Below are positions 54,754 to 63,952 of a stretch of 64,000 nucleotides of DNA, in pieces. The number at the start of each line of letters is the position of its first letter. The first letter of the stretch is position 1. Position numbers and translations under genes: made by a program. This DNA comes from Aeromonas veronii bv. veronii (lineage in GTDB: Bacteria > Pseudomonadota > Gammaproteobacteria > Enterobacterales > Aeromonadaceae): positions 40,020-104,019 of the forward strand of contig NZ_CDDK01000024.1 in assembly GCF_000820225.1 (NCBI RefSeq). Direction: 5' to 3'. The notes beneath the pieces are model-generated. The model worked only from the letters and a program-made list of their open reading frames with translations. It had not been told where the DNA came from and searched no databases.

Positions 54754-55944
54754 ATGACCATCGATCTGAACCGCACCCGGTACCTGACACTGATCGGTAC
54801 CATCATCACCCAGTTCGCACTGGGTTCTGTCTACACCTGGAGCCTGTTCAACGCCCAGCTCTCCGACAAGCTGGACGAGCCGGTGAGTCAGGTCGCTTTC
54901 GCCTTCGGCCTGCTCAGCCTGTCGCTGGCGGTCGCCTCCTCCATGGCGGGCAAGCTGCAGGAGCGATTCGGGGTGCGCAACGTGACCCTGGGTGCCGGTG
55001 TGCTGCTCGGCATCGGTTTCTTCCTCACTGCCCATGCCAGCAATCTGGCGATGCTCTACCTCTGCGCGGGCATTCTGGTTGGTTTTGCCGACGGTACCGG
55101 CTATCTGATGACCCTCTCCAACTGCGTGAAGTGGTTCCCGGAGCGCAAGGGGCTCATCTCCGCCTGTTCCATCGGTGCCTATGGTCTCGGCAGTCTCGGT
55201 TTCAAATACATCAACCTGCTGCTGCTCTCCAGCTCCGGCCTTGAGACCACTTTCCAGCTGTGGGGGCTGATCGCCATGTCCATGGTGCTGGTGGGCGGCA
55301 TGCTGATGAAGGATGCGCCCAAGCAGGCCGCCTCCGTGCAGCAGAGTGAGAGCCGTGACTTCACTCTGGCCGAGGCGATGCGCAAGCCGCAGTACTGGAT
55401 GCTGGCGCTGATGTTCCTCACCGCCTGCATGAGCGGCCTCTACGTTATCGGCGTGGCCAAGGATATCGGCGAGAAGATGGTGGGTCTGCCTGCTGTAGTC
55501 GCCGCCAATGCCGTCGCCATCATCGCCATGGCCAACCTGGGGGGCCGTCTGGTGCTGGGTATCCTCTCTGACAAGATGTCCCGCATCCGGGTCATCACCA
55601 TCGCCCAGCTGATTACCCTGGCGGGCATGGCGCTGCTGCTGTTCGTGCCGCTCAATGCCAATCTGTTCTTTGTGGCTGTCGCCTGTGTGGCATTCAGCTT
55701 CGGTGGCACCATCACCGTCTACCCCTCGCTGGTGAGCGACTTCTTCGGTCTCAACAACCTGACCAAGAACTATGGCGTCATCTATCTGGGCTTTGGTCTG
55801 GGCAGCATCATCGGCTCTATTGTGGCCTCCCTGTTTGGCGGCTTTATGGCGACCTTCCACCTGATCCTGGTGTTGCTGGTGGTGGCGCTGGTGCTCTCCC
55901 TCACCATTCGCCTGCCGGCACCGGTAGCGGTCGAGCGGGCCTGA
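54754..55944 (+). CDS. yhjX: MFS transporter YhjX-like (OFA family)
   Basis: 396-aa twelve-helix MFS protein. YLTLIGTIITQFALGSVYTW, GKLQERFGVRNVTL, LSNCVKWFPERKGLISA, FLTACMSGLYVIGVAKDIGE and NYGVIYLGFGLGSIIGS match the E. coli YhjX pattern almost throughout. YhjX is the single known target of YpdA/YpdB and is linked to pyruvate. The regulator, operator and transporter are thus in one cassette here, whereas in E. coli they lie apart. The substrate is inferred. Confidence 0.92.
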   Translation: MTIDLNRTRYLTLIGTIITQFALGSVYTWSLFNAQLSDKLDEPVSQVAFAFGLLSLSLAVASSMAGKLQERFGVRNVTLGAGVLLGIGFFLTAHASNLAMLYLCAGILVGFADGTGYLMTLSNCVKWFPERKGLISACSIGAYGLGSLGFKYINLLLLSSSGLETTFQLWGLIAMSMVLVGGMLMKDAPKQAASVQQSESRDFTLAEAMRKPQYWMLALMFLTACMSGLYVIGVAKDIGEKMVGLPAVVAANAVAIIAMANLGGRLVLGILSDKMSRIRVITIAQLITLAGMALLLFVPLNANLFFVAVACVAFSFGGTITVYPSLVSDFFGLNNLTKNYGVIYLGFGLGSIIGSIVASLFGGFMATFHLILVLLVVALVLSLTIRLPAPVAVERA

Positions 55945-55975
55945 CACGCCTCCCTGCCATAGCAAGCAAAAACAG

Positions 55976-55998
55976 AGACCCGGGCCATGCCCGGGTCT
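55976..55998. terminator. Bidirectional terminator between yhjX and purK
   Basis: AGACCCGGGC-CAT-GCCCGGGTCT forms a 10-bp stem followed by TTTGCATTT on the + strand, in the gap between the convergent yhjX and purK genes. Confidence 0.85.
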
Positions 55999-56017
55999 TT
56001 GCATTTCCGATGCTCGG

Positions 56018-57142
56018 TCAGCGCGGCGCTAGCCCCAGCAGCTGGCGGGCCTGACGGCAGCTCTCCTCCACCGTTGACCAGTCGTCACCGGTCACCGTGA
56101 TATGGCCCATCTTGCGGCCGGGGCGGGGTTCGCTCTTGCCGTAGAGGTGCAGATGCAGGCCGGGCAGCGCCAGCAGGGCGGCCCAGTCTGGCGTGCCGTT
56201 CTGCCAGAGATCCCCCAGCAGGTTGATTAACAGGGCGGGGCGCACGGCGATCTGCTCCGGCAGCGGCAGATCGCACAGGGCCCGCACCTGCAGCTCGAAC
56301 TGGTTGCATGCGGCGTTGTCGAGGCTGGGGTGACCCGAGTTGTGGGGGCGGGGTGCCAGCTCGTTGACCAGTAATCGGCCTTCCACCAGAAAGAACTCTA
56401 CCGTCAGCACCCCGACGTAATCGAGGGCTGCGATAATGTGTTCGGCGATCCCTTTGGCCTCGCTCTCCAGCGCCGGCACATTGGCCGGGGAGCGGGTCTG
56501 ATCGAGGATGCCGCCGCTGTGCCAGTTCTGCACCAGTGGCAGGGCGCTGATGGCGCCGCTCGGGCTGCGGGCCAGGGTAAGGGCAAACTCCCCCTCCAGC
56601 GCCAGCCGTTGTTCCAGCACGCAGGGGACGCCACTGGCTGCCAGCGCCGTCGCCAGCTCATCCAGATTGTTCACTTGCCACTGCCCCTTGCCGTCGTACC
56701 CTTCGCGGGCGGTCTTGAGGATGGCGGGCAAGAGTTCGCTGGCCTGTGTGGGGATGGGCTCTTCCGGCAGTAGCGCCAGATAGGGGGCGACCCGGATGTT
56801 GGCTCCGCGCAGAAAGGCTTTCTCCTCGCGGCGATCCTGACAGATGCGCACCGCGCTGGCGGCTGGGCGCACCGGCTTTTGATTTTCGAGCAGCGCGAGG
56901 GTGGCGGCGGGCACGTTCTCGAACTCGTAGCTGATGGCCTCGCAGCGGCTGGCCAGCTCGTGCAGGGCGGTCGGGTCGTCATAGGGGGCGACAATATGGT
57001 GATCGGCGGCGGCACCGGCGATGCTGGCCGGGTCGGGATCCAGCACCACCACCTTGTAGCCGAGGCGGTGGGCGGCCATCACAAAGTAGCGGCCAAGCTG
57101 ACCGCCGCCGAGCATGCCGAGTGTGGCGGGGGGCAGGATCAT
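56018..57142 (-). CDS. purK: N5-carboxyaminoimidazole ribonucleotide synthase
   Basis: 374-aa ATP-grasp enzyme that carboxylates AIR with bicarbonate and ATP in purine synthesis. It starts [23 protein letters not shown]-grasp motifs [24 protein letters not shown] and [16 protein letters not shown] are intact. The start overlaps the purE stop (ATGA), so purE and purK are co-translated. Confidence 0.95.
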   Translation of the reverse strand: MILPPATLGMLGGGQLGRYFVMAAHRLGYKVVVLDPDPASIAGAAADHHIVAPYDDPTALHELASRCEAISYEFENVPAATLALLENQKPVRPAASAVRICQDRREEKAFLRGANIRVAPYLALLPEEPIPTQASELLPAILKTAREGYDGKGQWQVNNLDELATALAASGVPCVLEQRLALEGEFALTLARSPSGAISALPLVQNWHSGGILDQTRSPANVPALESEAKGIAEHIIAALDYVGVLTVEFFLVEGRLLVNELAPRPHNSGHPSLDNAACNQFELQVRALCDLPLPEQIAVRPALLINLLGDLWQNGTPDWAALLALPGLHLHLYGKSEPRPGRKMGHITVTGDDWSTVEESCRQARQLLGLAPR

Positions 57143-57648
57143 GTCGGCTCCTCCAGTTGCAGCGCCAGCACCCGATCTCGCTCGTGGGTGCGGAAGTCGT
57201 TGATCTGCTGCCGGTAGCGGGGGGCGTCGTCATCCCGGGCGACCGAGAGCAGGGAGACCGCGAACAGGGCGGCGTTGGCAGCCCCCGCCTCGCCGATGGC
57301 GAAGGTGGCGACCGGCACCCCCTTGGGCATCTGCACGATGGAGAGCAGGGAGTCCATCCCCTTGAGATGGCGAGAGGGGATGGGTACCCCCAGCACCGGC
57401 AATGTGGTCTTGGCGGCTACCATGCCCGGCAGGTGAGCGGCGCCACCGGCTCCGGCGATGATGGCGCGCAGTCCGCGCTCGCGGGCAGTGGCGGCATACT
57501 CGAACAGCAGATCCGGGGTGCGATGGGCCGAGACCACCTGCGCCTCGTAGGGTACGCCGTGCTCCTTGAGGATGCGGGCGGCGGCCTGCAGCACGGGCCA
57601 GTCGGAGTCGGAGCCCATTACCAGGCCGATCAGGGGAGGGGTGTTCAT
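57139..57648 (-). CDS. purE: N5-carboxyaminoimidazole ribonucleotide mutase
   Basis: 169-aa class I PurE that shifts the carboxylate of N5-CAIR to give CAIR. Motifs: [49 protein letters not shown] and [22 protein letters not shown] (cited as key parts). The start is the Met of [17 protein letters not shown]; the upstream in-frame extension runs over the PurR box. It is first in purEK. Confidence 0.96.
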   Translation of the reverse strand: MNTPPLIGLVMGSDSDWPVLQAAARILKEHGVPYEAQVVSAHRTPDLLFEYAATARERGLRAIIAGAGGAAHLPGMVAAKTTLPVLGVPIPSRHLKGMDSLLSIVQMPKGVPVATFAIGEAGAANAALFAVSLLSVARDDDAPRYRQQINDFRTHERDRVLALQLEEPT

Positions 57649-57665
57649 TTTCTCTGAATCCTTGA

Positions 57666-57681
57666 TGTTAAACGTTTGCTT
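57666..57681. promoter_or_regulatory. PurR-type operator upstream of purEK
   Basis: TGTTAAACGTTTGCTT (AAGCAAACGTTTAACA on the coding strand) fits the PurR box consensus ACGCAAACGTTTNCNT well. It is 18 nt before the purE start, so purine repression is inferred. Confidence 0.75.
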
Positions 57682-57689
57682 TTGGTGGG

Positions 57690-57714
57690 CAAAAAGAGCC
57701 GGCAAGCCGGCTCA
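57690..57714 (-). terminator. Terminator downstream of sbtB
   Basis: GAGCCGGC-TT-GCCGGCTC (8-bp stem) followed by TTTTTGCC on the minus strand. The sbtB stop codon overlaps the stem base. Confidence 0.88.
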
Positions 57715-58014
57715 GAATTTCTCGGGTCGCACGATTTCGACCGGTTGCAGAAAGGCGATCATTGCGTAATCGGGGTAGTAGCGACTCTGCAGGTGGGCCA
57801 GCAGCCGCTCCGCCTGCTCCCGGCTGCAGATCGCTTCCAGCCGGATGTTGCCGCTCTCGCTCCAGCTGGCGTTGCGCTCACCATGATCGCCACGACCGCG
57901 GGCATCTGTGATGGTGTAGCCGCGCAGCCCCTCGCGGGTGAGGGTGCGCAGCAGGGTAGGTTCCAGATTGGCTTCCGTGATGACGGTCAGCAGGGTGCGG
58001 GTCTCGGTCTGCAT
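57712..58014 (-). CDS. sbtB: P-II-like protein, SbtB type
   Basis: 100-aa PII-superfamily protein. The T-loop and following strand, ARGRGDHGERNASWSESGNI then RLEAIC, resemble cyanobacterial SbtB, which binds adenyl nucleotides and modulates the bicarbonate transporter SbtA. The C-terminal YYPDYAMIAFLQPVEIVRP completes the fold. GGAG lies 7-9 nt before the ATG. It follows sbtA by 4 nt, so the two are translationally linked. A terminator overlaps its stop. Confidence 0.82.
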   Translation of the reverse strand: MQTETRTLLTVITEANLEPTLLRTLTREGLRGYTITDARGRGDHGERNASWSESGNIRLEAICSREQAERLLAHLQSRYYPDYAMIAFLQPVEIVRPEKF

Positions 58015-58018
58015 GTGG

Positions 58019-58945
58019 CTACTCCGTGAAGTGGCGGGCCCAGCTGTGGTAGAGCGGGATCCCCAGCATGATGTTGAACGGGAAGGTGACCCCCAGCACT
58101 GCGCTGAGGGACAGCCCCGGGTTGGCCTGAGGCACGGCGATGCGCATGGTGGCCGGCACGGCAATATAGGAGGCGCTGGCTGCCAGGGTAGCCAGCAGGG
58201 TCAGGCCGCCGAGAGAGAGGCCCATCAGCTGGCCAGCCGCCAAACCCAGTCCCGCCGAGGCGAGCGGCATCAACAGGGCGAAGCCGAGCAGGAACAGGCC
58301 GTGGCGGCGCAGATCCTGACACTGGCGGGCGACGATGAGGCCCATCTCCAGCAGGAACAGCGCCAGCGCTCCCTTGAACAGGTCGACAAACAGCGGCTTG
58401 AGCGGAGCAATTCCATCCGGCCCGGCCAGATAGCCGATGGCCATGCCGCCGAGCAGCAGAGTTACCCCTTTGCCGAGGAAGGTCTCGTGGGCCAGCATGC
58501 GCCAGCGGGTCTCGCGACTGATGCCGCGGGCGAGCACTATGCCCACCAGAATGGCGGGGATCTCCATCACCGCGAGGAAGATGGAGAGCTGGGATTCAAA
58601 GCTGATGCCCCGCTCGGTGAGCCAGTTCACCCCGACCGCAAAGGTGGCGACGCTGACCGAGCCATAGTGGGCGGCGGTGGCGGCGGCATCGACCCTGTTC
58701 ATCTTGAGGCGCAGCACGGCAAAGCCGAGCAGGGTCTGCACCACGCCGAGCAGGATCACCAGCGCCAGTTGCGGCAGCAGAGGTTGCAGGGATTGCTGGG
58801 CCAGACCGACGCCGCCCTTGAGGCCGATGGCCAGCAGCAGAAAGAGAGAGAGGGTGTCGTAGAGGGCAGGAGGCATTTTGAGCTCGGAGCGCACCAGACC
58901 GGCCAGCAGACCAAACAGAAAGAAGAGTACAACAACGTCCAGCAT
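58019..58945 (-). CDS. sbtA: Sodium-dependent bicarbonate transport family permease (SbtA type)
   Basis: 308-aa polytopic membrane protein with about ten helices in two inverted repeats. The start MLDVVVLFFLFGLLAGLVRSE, the AAHYGSVSVATFAVGVNWL segment and the C-terminal ATLAASASYIAVPATMRIA match the SbtA (DUF897) family. In cyanobacteria SbtA takes up HCO3- with Na+. The partner sbtB follows directly. It is divergent from an NhaR-like regulator, which fits a sodium link. That bicarbonate is the substrate in this host is inferred. Confidence 0.82.
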   Translation of the reverse strand: MLDVVVLFFLFGLLAGLVRSELKMPPALYDTLSLFLLLAIGLKGGVGLAQQSLQPLLPQLALVILLGVVQTLLGFAVLRLKMNRVDAAATAAHYGSVSVATFAVGVNWLTERGISFESQLSIFLAVMEIPAILVGIVLARGISRETRWRMLAHETFLGKGVTLLLGGMAIGYLAGPDGIAPLKPLFVDLFKGALALFLLEMGLIVARQCQDLRRHGLFLLGFALLMPLASAGLGLAAGQLMGLSLGGLTLLATLAASASYIAVPATMRIAVPQANPGLSLSAVLGVTFPFNIMLGIPLYHSWARHFTE

Positions 58946-59054
58946 GATGGTTCGCAGGGCAGTTCAGATAATGGTTGCATGCTAGAGCCCGCAATGTTTC
59001 GATAAAATCAGATTCTCGCTGATGGTTGTTCGGTAAAAACTGATAGGGAACGGC

Positions 59055-59957
59055 ATGCTCAACTACAAACAGCTCTACTACTTCTGGCATGTGGCACGCA
59101 GCGGCAGCGTGACGCAGGCCGCCGAACAGCTGCATCTCACGCCGCAGACCATCAGCGGTCAGGTTGCAGAGCTGGAGCAGTCCCTCGGGGTGGCGCTGTT
59201 CAACCGGGTGGGGCGGCGTCTGGTGCTGACCGCTGCCGGACGGCAGGCGCAGGAGCAGGCGGGGGCGATTTTCTCGCTCGGCGCCGAGCTGGAGCACACC
59301 CTGCGCCACGCCAGTCAGGAGTTGACCATGCAGGTGGGGATCGCCGATTCGGTACCCCGTACTCTGGCGTTCGAGCTGCTGGCCCCCGCCATGGCGCTGG
59401 CAACGCCGCTGCGGCTGGTGTGTCACGAGGAGCGGGCCGAGCAGCTGTTCAGTGAACTGGCCCGCCACAAGCTGGATATGGTGCTGATCGATCGCCCGCT
59501 TCCCCCCGACAGTGGCGTGCGCGGCTACAACCACGAGTTGGGGCGCAGCCCGCTGGCACTGTTTGCCAGCCCCGAGCTGGCGGCGCGGGCGCGGGACGGC
59601 TTTCCCGCCTCGCTGGAGGGGTTGCCGTTGCTTATTCCCGGAGAGAAGTCGGCCACCCACGATCGGCTGCTGGAGTGGTATCGCCAGCAGGGCATTCATC
59701 CCCATCTGGTGGGGCAGTTTGATGACTCCACCCTGATGAAGTCGTTCGGCAAGGCGGGGATGGGGATCTTCCCGGCGCCGCTGGCGATGGCTGACGAGAT
59801 TGGTCGCCTCTACGGGGTGGAGCGGATTGCGACCCTCACTGACGTCACACTCTCTTACTATCTGGTCTCGGCAGGGCGCCATCTTTCCCATCCCGGGGTG
59901 CAGGCGGTGATGGAGGGGGCCCAACAGAGGCTGGCGGTGCTGGCTGGCAATAAATAG
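59055..59957 (+). CDS. LysR-family regulator, NhaR-like
   Basis: 300-aa LysR protein. The DNA-binding domain starts LNYKQLYYFWHVARSGSVTQ and includes AAEQLHLTPQTISGQVAELEQSLG, the same pattern as E. coli NhaR (INYNHLYYFWHV, LTPQTITGQI). The effector domain retains LIPGEKSATHDRLLEWYRQQGI and FDDSTLMKSFG, also NhaR-like. NhaR responds to Na+. It stands divergent from sbtA, 109 nt away, so it probably controls the sodium-bicarbonate module. Confidence 0.85.
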   Translation: MLNYKQLYYFWHVARSGSVTQAAEQLHLTPQTISGQVAELEQSLGVALFNRVGRRLVLTAAGRQAQEQAGAIFSLGAELEHTLRHASQELTMQVGIADSVPRTLAFELLAPAMALATPLRLVCHEERAEQLFSELARHKLDMVLIDRPLPPDSGVRGYNHELGRSPLALFASPELAARARDGFPASLEGLPLLIPGEKSATHDRLLEWYRQQGIHPHLVGQFDDSTLMKSFGKAGMGIFPAPLAMADEIGRLYGVERIATLTDVTLSYYLVSAGRHLSHPGVQAVMEGAQQRLAVLAGNK

Positions 59958-60007
59958 AAATCTGGATGGCTATACATCCAGCTTTGCTCTGCCTATAATC
60001 CTCCCGC

Positions 60008-60160
60008 TTTGGCGCATCATGCTTAATAGGGAATCCGGTGAGAATCCGGAGCTGGCGCGCAGCGGTAAGGGGGAACGAAGCGACATCAGGGCACTGCCGT
60101 CAGGCGGGAAGCCGTCGCCGTAGGCTATCAGCCCCCGAGCCCGAAGACCTGCCAGAGTTC
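60008..60160 (+). promoter_or_regulatory. Cobalamin riboswitch upstream of btuB
   Basis: The conserved core is clear: TTAATAGGGAATCCGGTGAG with AATCCGGAGCTG forming P5/P6, the GCGCGCAGCGGTAAGG segment, and the B12 box AGCCCGAAGACCTGCC at 60138-60154. The remaining leader to the btuB ATG (60223) has the usual expression platform beside the ribosome site AAGGAT. Confidence 0.95.
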
Positions 60161-60222
60161 GTATTTCGGGCCGAGAGAAACCGGCCACGAAGTAGATACT
60201 TACGCGAACTTAAGGATCTCTC

Positions 60223-62088
60223 ATGTCGAAGAAATTTCTGGCGGCTGCCCTGTTGCCGACGGCGGCGTTTGCCCAGCAGCTGACCATTCCCGTCAATCCC
60301 ACCATGGTGGTGACCGCTACCCGCGTCGCCCAACCTGCCTCCAGCGTGCTTGCCCCGGTCAATGTGGTGACCCGGGACGAGATCGATCGCCTGCAAGCCC
60401 AGACCGTGACCGATGTGGTCAAGACCCTGCCCGGTGTGGAAGTGGTCAGCAATGGTGGCCGAGGCCAGCTCAGCTCGCTGCGGGTGCGTGGTGGCACCTC
60501 TTCCCAGACGCTGGTGCTGGTGGATGGGGTGCGCAGTGCCTCCCTGACCGCCGGGATGACCGAACTGAACAATCTGCCACTCAATCAGGTCGAGCGGATC
60601 GAGTATATCCGCGGCCCGCGCGCCACCATCTACGGCTCCGACGCCATCGGCGGGGTGATCAACATCATTACCCGTCCCGACAAGGGGACAAATCAGCACA
60701 AGTTCAATATCGGTGCTGGTTCCCATCAACAGCGTCAGGCCGCTTTCAGTAGTGCCAGCCAGGTAGGTGAGGCGGGTCAGCTCAAGGTGGCTGGCGGTTT
60801 TGATGATGAAGAGGGTTACAACGTACATCCCTTGCCCGGCATCAACGATGGTGACCGTCACGGGCATCAGGGCTACAACGCCATGCTGGACTACCAGCAG
60901 GCGCTCGGCAGCAATTGGGATCTGTTCGGTACAACCCGCTGGTTCCGCAATGTCGCCCAGTACGACCGCTCTTCTGCGGCTTCCGCCTGGGGGCCTGCCA
61001 CCCATCAGCGCAACGAGACCTGGACTGAAAACCAGAGCTATCAGCTGGGGTCACGCTATCACGATGATCGCTATCTGAGTGAGTTGCGTGGCGCCTTCTC
61101 CAAACAGGATGCGTACGACTATCAGGACAACAGTGGCCGCGATCAGGCCAATACCCGGACCTACACCCGCCAGTACAGCCTGAACTGGGTCAACAGCTTG
61201 AAATTGAACGAGAGCTGGACGCTGGGAGGCGGGGCCGATTGGCAGAGTGATCGACTGGATGATCGCTCCCGCTCCTCCGGCTCCACGTATCCGGTCGACG
61301 CCAAAGAGCGCGACAACACCGGCCTCTATGCCCTGGCCCAGTTTGACAACCAGATATGGCAGGGTGAGCTGAGCGGCCGTAGCGATGACAACGAACAGTA
61401 TGGCCGCCACAATACCTGGCAGACCGGTGCTGGCTGGCGCTTTGCGGAGGATTACCGCCTGAGTGCCCGTTACGGTACCGGTTTCCGCGCCCCGACCTTT
61501 AACGATCTCTACTATCCGGGTTCTGGCAATCTCAACCTGAAGCCGGAAGAATCGAAGAGCAGCGAGCTGATGCTTGACGGTCAAACTGCGGGTGTCGAGT
61601 GGCGCATGACCGGTTATCGCAATGATTTCGAGCAGATGATCCAGTGGGCCCCTAATGGTAATGGTGGGTCATCACCACAAAACGTTGGCAAGGCTCGGAT
61701 TGAAGGGGTCGAGCTGGAAGGGGAATTTGATACCGGCTGGTTGAGTCATCGGGTCTCTGCCGAGTACAAGGATCCCAAAGACAAGGTGACCGATAAACAG
61801 TTGCAGCTGATCTCCCGCAAAGGGGCCAAGTGGATTACGCAGGCGCAGTGGCAGCAGTTTGACGGCTCGTTGAGCTGGATCTATCAGGGGGAGCGCTATG
61901 GCAATGTGGCCAATACCACCGAACTAGGTGGTTACAGCCTCTGGAATCTGGCCGTTGGCTACAAGGTGACGCCGGCACTCAAGGTATCGGGCAAGATCAA
62001 CAACCTGCTGGATAAGGAGTATCAGACGGCGGTGGGTTACCCTGCCGATGAGCGCGCTTACTACGTGACAATGGATTACTCACTCTAA
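60223..62088 (+). CDS. btuB: TonB-dependent vitamin B12 outer-membrane receptor
   Basis: 621-aa receptor (614 in E. coli). Residues 1-17 are the signal peptide (FLAAALLPTAAFA). The TonB box is near PTMVVTATR. The plug domain has LPGVEVVSNGGRGQLSSLRV and YIRGPRATIYGSDAIGGVI, followed by a 22-strand barrel ending in the aromatic YYVTMDYSL. Control by the B12 riboswitch and the neighbour murI, as in E. coli, support BtuB over other receptors. Confidence 0.95.
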   Translation: MSKKFLAAALLPTAAFAQQLTIPVNPTMVVTATRVAQPASSVLAPVNVVTRDEIDRLQAQTVTDVVKTLPGVEVVSNGGRGQLSSLRVRGGTSSQTLVLVDGVRSASLTAGMTELNNLPLNQVERIEYIRGPRATIYGSDAIGGVINIITRPDKGTNQHKFNIGAGSHQQRQAAFSSASQVGEAGQLKVAGGFDDEEGYNVHPLPGINDGDRHGHQGYNAMLDYQQALGSNWDLFGTTRWFRNVAQYDRSSAASAWGPATHQRNETWTENQSYQLGSRYHDDRYLSELRGAFSKQDAYDYQDNSGRDQANTRTYTRQYSLNWVNSLKLNESWTLGGGADWQSDRLDDRSRSSGSTYPVDAKERDNTGLYALAQFDNQIWQGELSGRSDDNEQYGRHNTWQTGAGWRFAEDYRLSARYGTGFRAPTFNDLYYPGSGNLNLKPEESKSSELMLDGQTAGVEWRMTGYRNDFEQMIQWAPNGNGGSSPQNVGKARIEGVELEGEFDTGWLSHRVSAEYKDPKDKVTDKQLQLISRKGAKWITQAQWQQFDGSLSWIYQGERYGNVANTTELGGYSLWNLAVGYKVTPALKVSGKINNLLDKEYQTAVGYPADERAYYVTMDYSL

Positions 62089-62116
62089 GCCGGACCCGGC
62101 CAAGCGGAAAAATCAG

Positions 62117-62145
62117 GGGCCCTGCCATTGGCAGGGCCTTTTCTA
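62117..62145 (+). terminator. Terminator of btuB
   Basis: GGCCCTGCC-ATT-GGCAGGGCC followed by TTTTCT, 28 nt after the btuB stop. Confidence 0.9.
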
Positions 62146-62196
62146 TTGGCGGCAGGCGGGAGTATGATCGCCGCCTTGCACCAAAGGGGAGTTCAA

Positions 62197-63000
62197 GTGG
62201 CCAATATTCTCGTGTTTGATTCCGGTATGGGTGGCCTGACCATCTACCGCGAGATCCGTCGCGTTCTGCCGGCACACAACTATTTCTACTGCTTCGACAA
62301 TGCCAACTTCCCCTATGGTGAATTGAGCGAGCCCGCCCTGATTGCTGCCTGCACCCGATTGGTTACCACCATGGTGGCCCGTCATCAGATCGATCTGGTG
62401 GTGATTGCCTGCAACACGGCTAGCACCATAGCGCTGCCGGCCTTGCGTGAGGCGCTGGATATTCCCGTGGTGGGGGTGGTGCCAGCCATCAAGCCCGCCG
62501 CAGCCCAGACTCGCAACGGTTGTATCGGTCTGCTGGCCACTCCAGGCACCGTCAGCCGCGACTATACCCACGAACTGATCGCCCAGTTTGCTCCCAGCAA
62601 GCGGGTGCTGCTCAAGGGCACCACCGAGCTGGTTATAGAAGCCGAACACAAGCTGTCGGGCCTGCCGGTCAATATGGCGCTGCTGCGCGAGGTATTGGCC
62701 GACTGGCTGGAAGGGGAAGAGAAGCCGGATACGCTGGTGCTCGGTTGCACTCACTTCCCGCTACTCAATGAAGAGATTGGGCAACTGATGCCGCAATGCA
62801 TGCTTATTGACTCGGGCAGTGCTGTTGCCAAACGGGTGGCCTGGTTGCTGAACAATGGCGGGCATGCCGCCGTGCAGTCTGTACATATAGAAGAGGTGAT
62901 TGCCAGGGCTTACTGTACCCGGCTGGATGGGGAGGCTCAAAAACTGACAGCCCCCTTGCAAGCATGGGGGCTGTCATCACTGGAAGAGGTGAAGTACTGA
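62197..63000 (+). CDS. murI: Glutamate racemase
   Basis: 267-aa enzyme that makes D-glutamate for peptidoglycan. Motifs: ILVFDSGMGGLTIYREI (Asp-Ser pair), VVIACNTASTIALPALRE (catalytic Cys about 74) and LVLGCTHFPLL (second catalytic Cys about 184). I place the start at GTG 62197 (VANILVFDSG), with AAGGGGAG 6 nt upstream; an ATG 11 codons earlier has poorer ribosome-site spacing. The btuB-murI-rrn order matches E. coli. Confidence 0.95.
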   Translation: MANILVFDSGMGGLTIYREIRRVLPAHNYFYCFDNANFPYGELSEPALIAACTRLVTTMVARHQIDLVVIACNTASTIALPALREALDIPVVGVVPAIKPAAAQTRNGCIGLLATPGTVSRDYTHELIAQFAPSKRVLLKGTTELVIEAEHKLSGLPVNMALLREVLADWLEGEEKPDTLVLGCTHFPLLNEEIGQLMPQCMLIDSGSAVAKRVAWLLNNGGHAAVQSVHIEEVIARAYCTRLDGEAQKLTAPLQAWGLSSLEEVKY

Positions 63001-63007
63001 CGAGCGG

Positions 63008-63499
63008 TTAGGCGTCAGTTTCGCTACCTTCTCTTTCCTCTTTATCACGTTTGTCATTCGCTTCACGCACCTTGAGGGTGCGCTGCTGATACTCTTTGTC
63101 ATTCAAAGCGGCAATCGCCTTGGCGGCATCGGCGGCGGGCATCTCCACGAAACCGAAACCTCTGCGCTTGCCGGTTGCCTTGTCCTTCATCAATCGCACG
63201 GAAATGACCTGGCCCTGTTCGGCAAACAATTCGCGCACTGCAATCTCATTGGCGCGATAGGGCAGGTTGCCTACATATAAGGTGCAAGTCTCCTGATTGG
63301 CGATCGACTCGGCAACATTAGCCGGGGTTCGCTTCAGGAACAGCGGTACCACGAAACCGCCGATGGCCAGACCTGCTGCAAAAATCACTTCCGCTTTCAA
63401 AGAGAACTGCAGGGCCTGGGCAACCAGGTAGCCAACCACTGCCAATACCAGAGCAAGGATTGCGGCCTGCATATATACGGGAAACTTGGATAAATTCAT
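63008..63499 (-). CDS. Membrane-anchored RRM RNA-binding protein
   Basis: 163-aa protein with two membrane helices (about residues 12-30 and 37-55) and a cytoplasmic RNA-recognition motif (about 72-148). RNP2 is LYVGNL and RNP1 is RGFGFVEM, both with the aromatic RNA-stacking residues. A highly charged tail (REANDKRDKEEREGSE) follows. It would tether RNA to the inner membrane. Similar proteins occur in other marine and aquatic gammaproteobacteria, but I know of no defined function. It converges with murI. Confidence 0.82.
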   Translation of the reverse strand: MNLSKFPVYMQAAILALVLAVVGYLVAQALQFSLKAEVIFAAGLAIGGFVVPLFLKRTPANVAESIANQETCTLYVGNLPYRANEIAVRELFAEQGQVISVRLMKDKATGKRRGFGFVEMPAADAAKAIAALNDKEYQQRTLKVREANDKRDKEEREGSETDA

Positions 63500-63769
63500 C
63501 TTAAAAGACCTTTTGTAAATGAAAGCAAAAAAGGTGCAACACTATATTCACCTCCATGGTAACCAGCTTTCCTGATTGGCGCTACCATGGACCACTCGGG
63601 AGAGGTTATCGGCTCCAGTATGGCATTCCCAAGGTCACTGAAGGCGACATAAATGACGCTAAAATGGGAGTGAAATAACCGGATTGTGGATAACATTGTA
63701 TATATACACTGAATAAGCTGTTTCTAATTGAATAATTTGAAATTTTCGTGATTATCTTCAAAAAAAGTC

Positions 63770-63797
63770 TTGTCATCGCAGCGCGGCTCCCTATAAT
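63770..63797 (+). promoter_or_regulatory. rRNA operon promoter P1
   Basis: TTGTCA (63770-63775) and TATAAT (63792-63797), 16 bp apart, followed by the GC-rich discriminator GCGCCCC typical of rrn P1. The 500-bp stretch from 63500 holds no gene; upstream AT-rich runs could act as an UP element. Confidence 0.88.
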
Positions 63798-63885
63798 GCG
63801 CCCCTACCAGCACGGCGGAACACGCCGAACTGATGAGCCAGCTTCCTAGCGAAGTGGGCGCCGAAAGAAAAGCGAAAACAATCGC

Positions 63886-63913
63886 TTGACTTTCGAAGTG
63901 AGAAGCGTAATAT
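63886..63913 (+). promoter_or_regulatory. rRNA operon promoter P2
   Basis: TTGACT (63886-63891) and TAATAT (63908-63913), 16 bp apart, followed by GCGCC. It lies about 116 bp after P1, the usual P1-P2 spacing. Confidence 0.82.
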
Positions 63914-63939
63914 GCGCCTCCTCAACGCGACAAGCGTGA

Positions 63940-63952
63940 CGCTCTTTAACAA
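63940..63952 (+). promoter_or_regulatory. rrn leader boxA antitermination element
   Basis: GCTCTTTAACAA matches the rrn boxA consensus (TGCTCTTTAACA), where NusB/NusE bind to prevent early termination. The 16S gene would start beyond the right edge. Confidence 0.85.
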
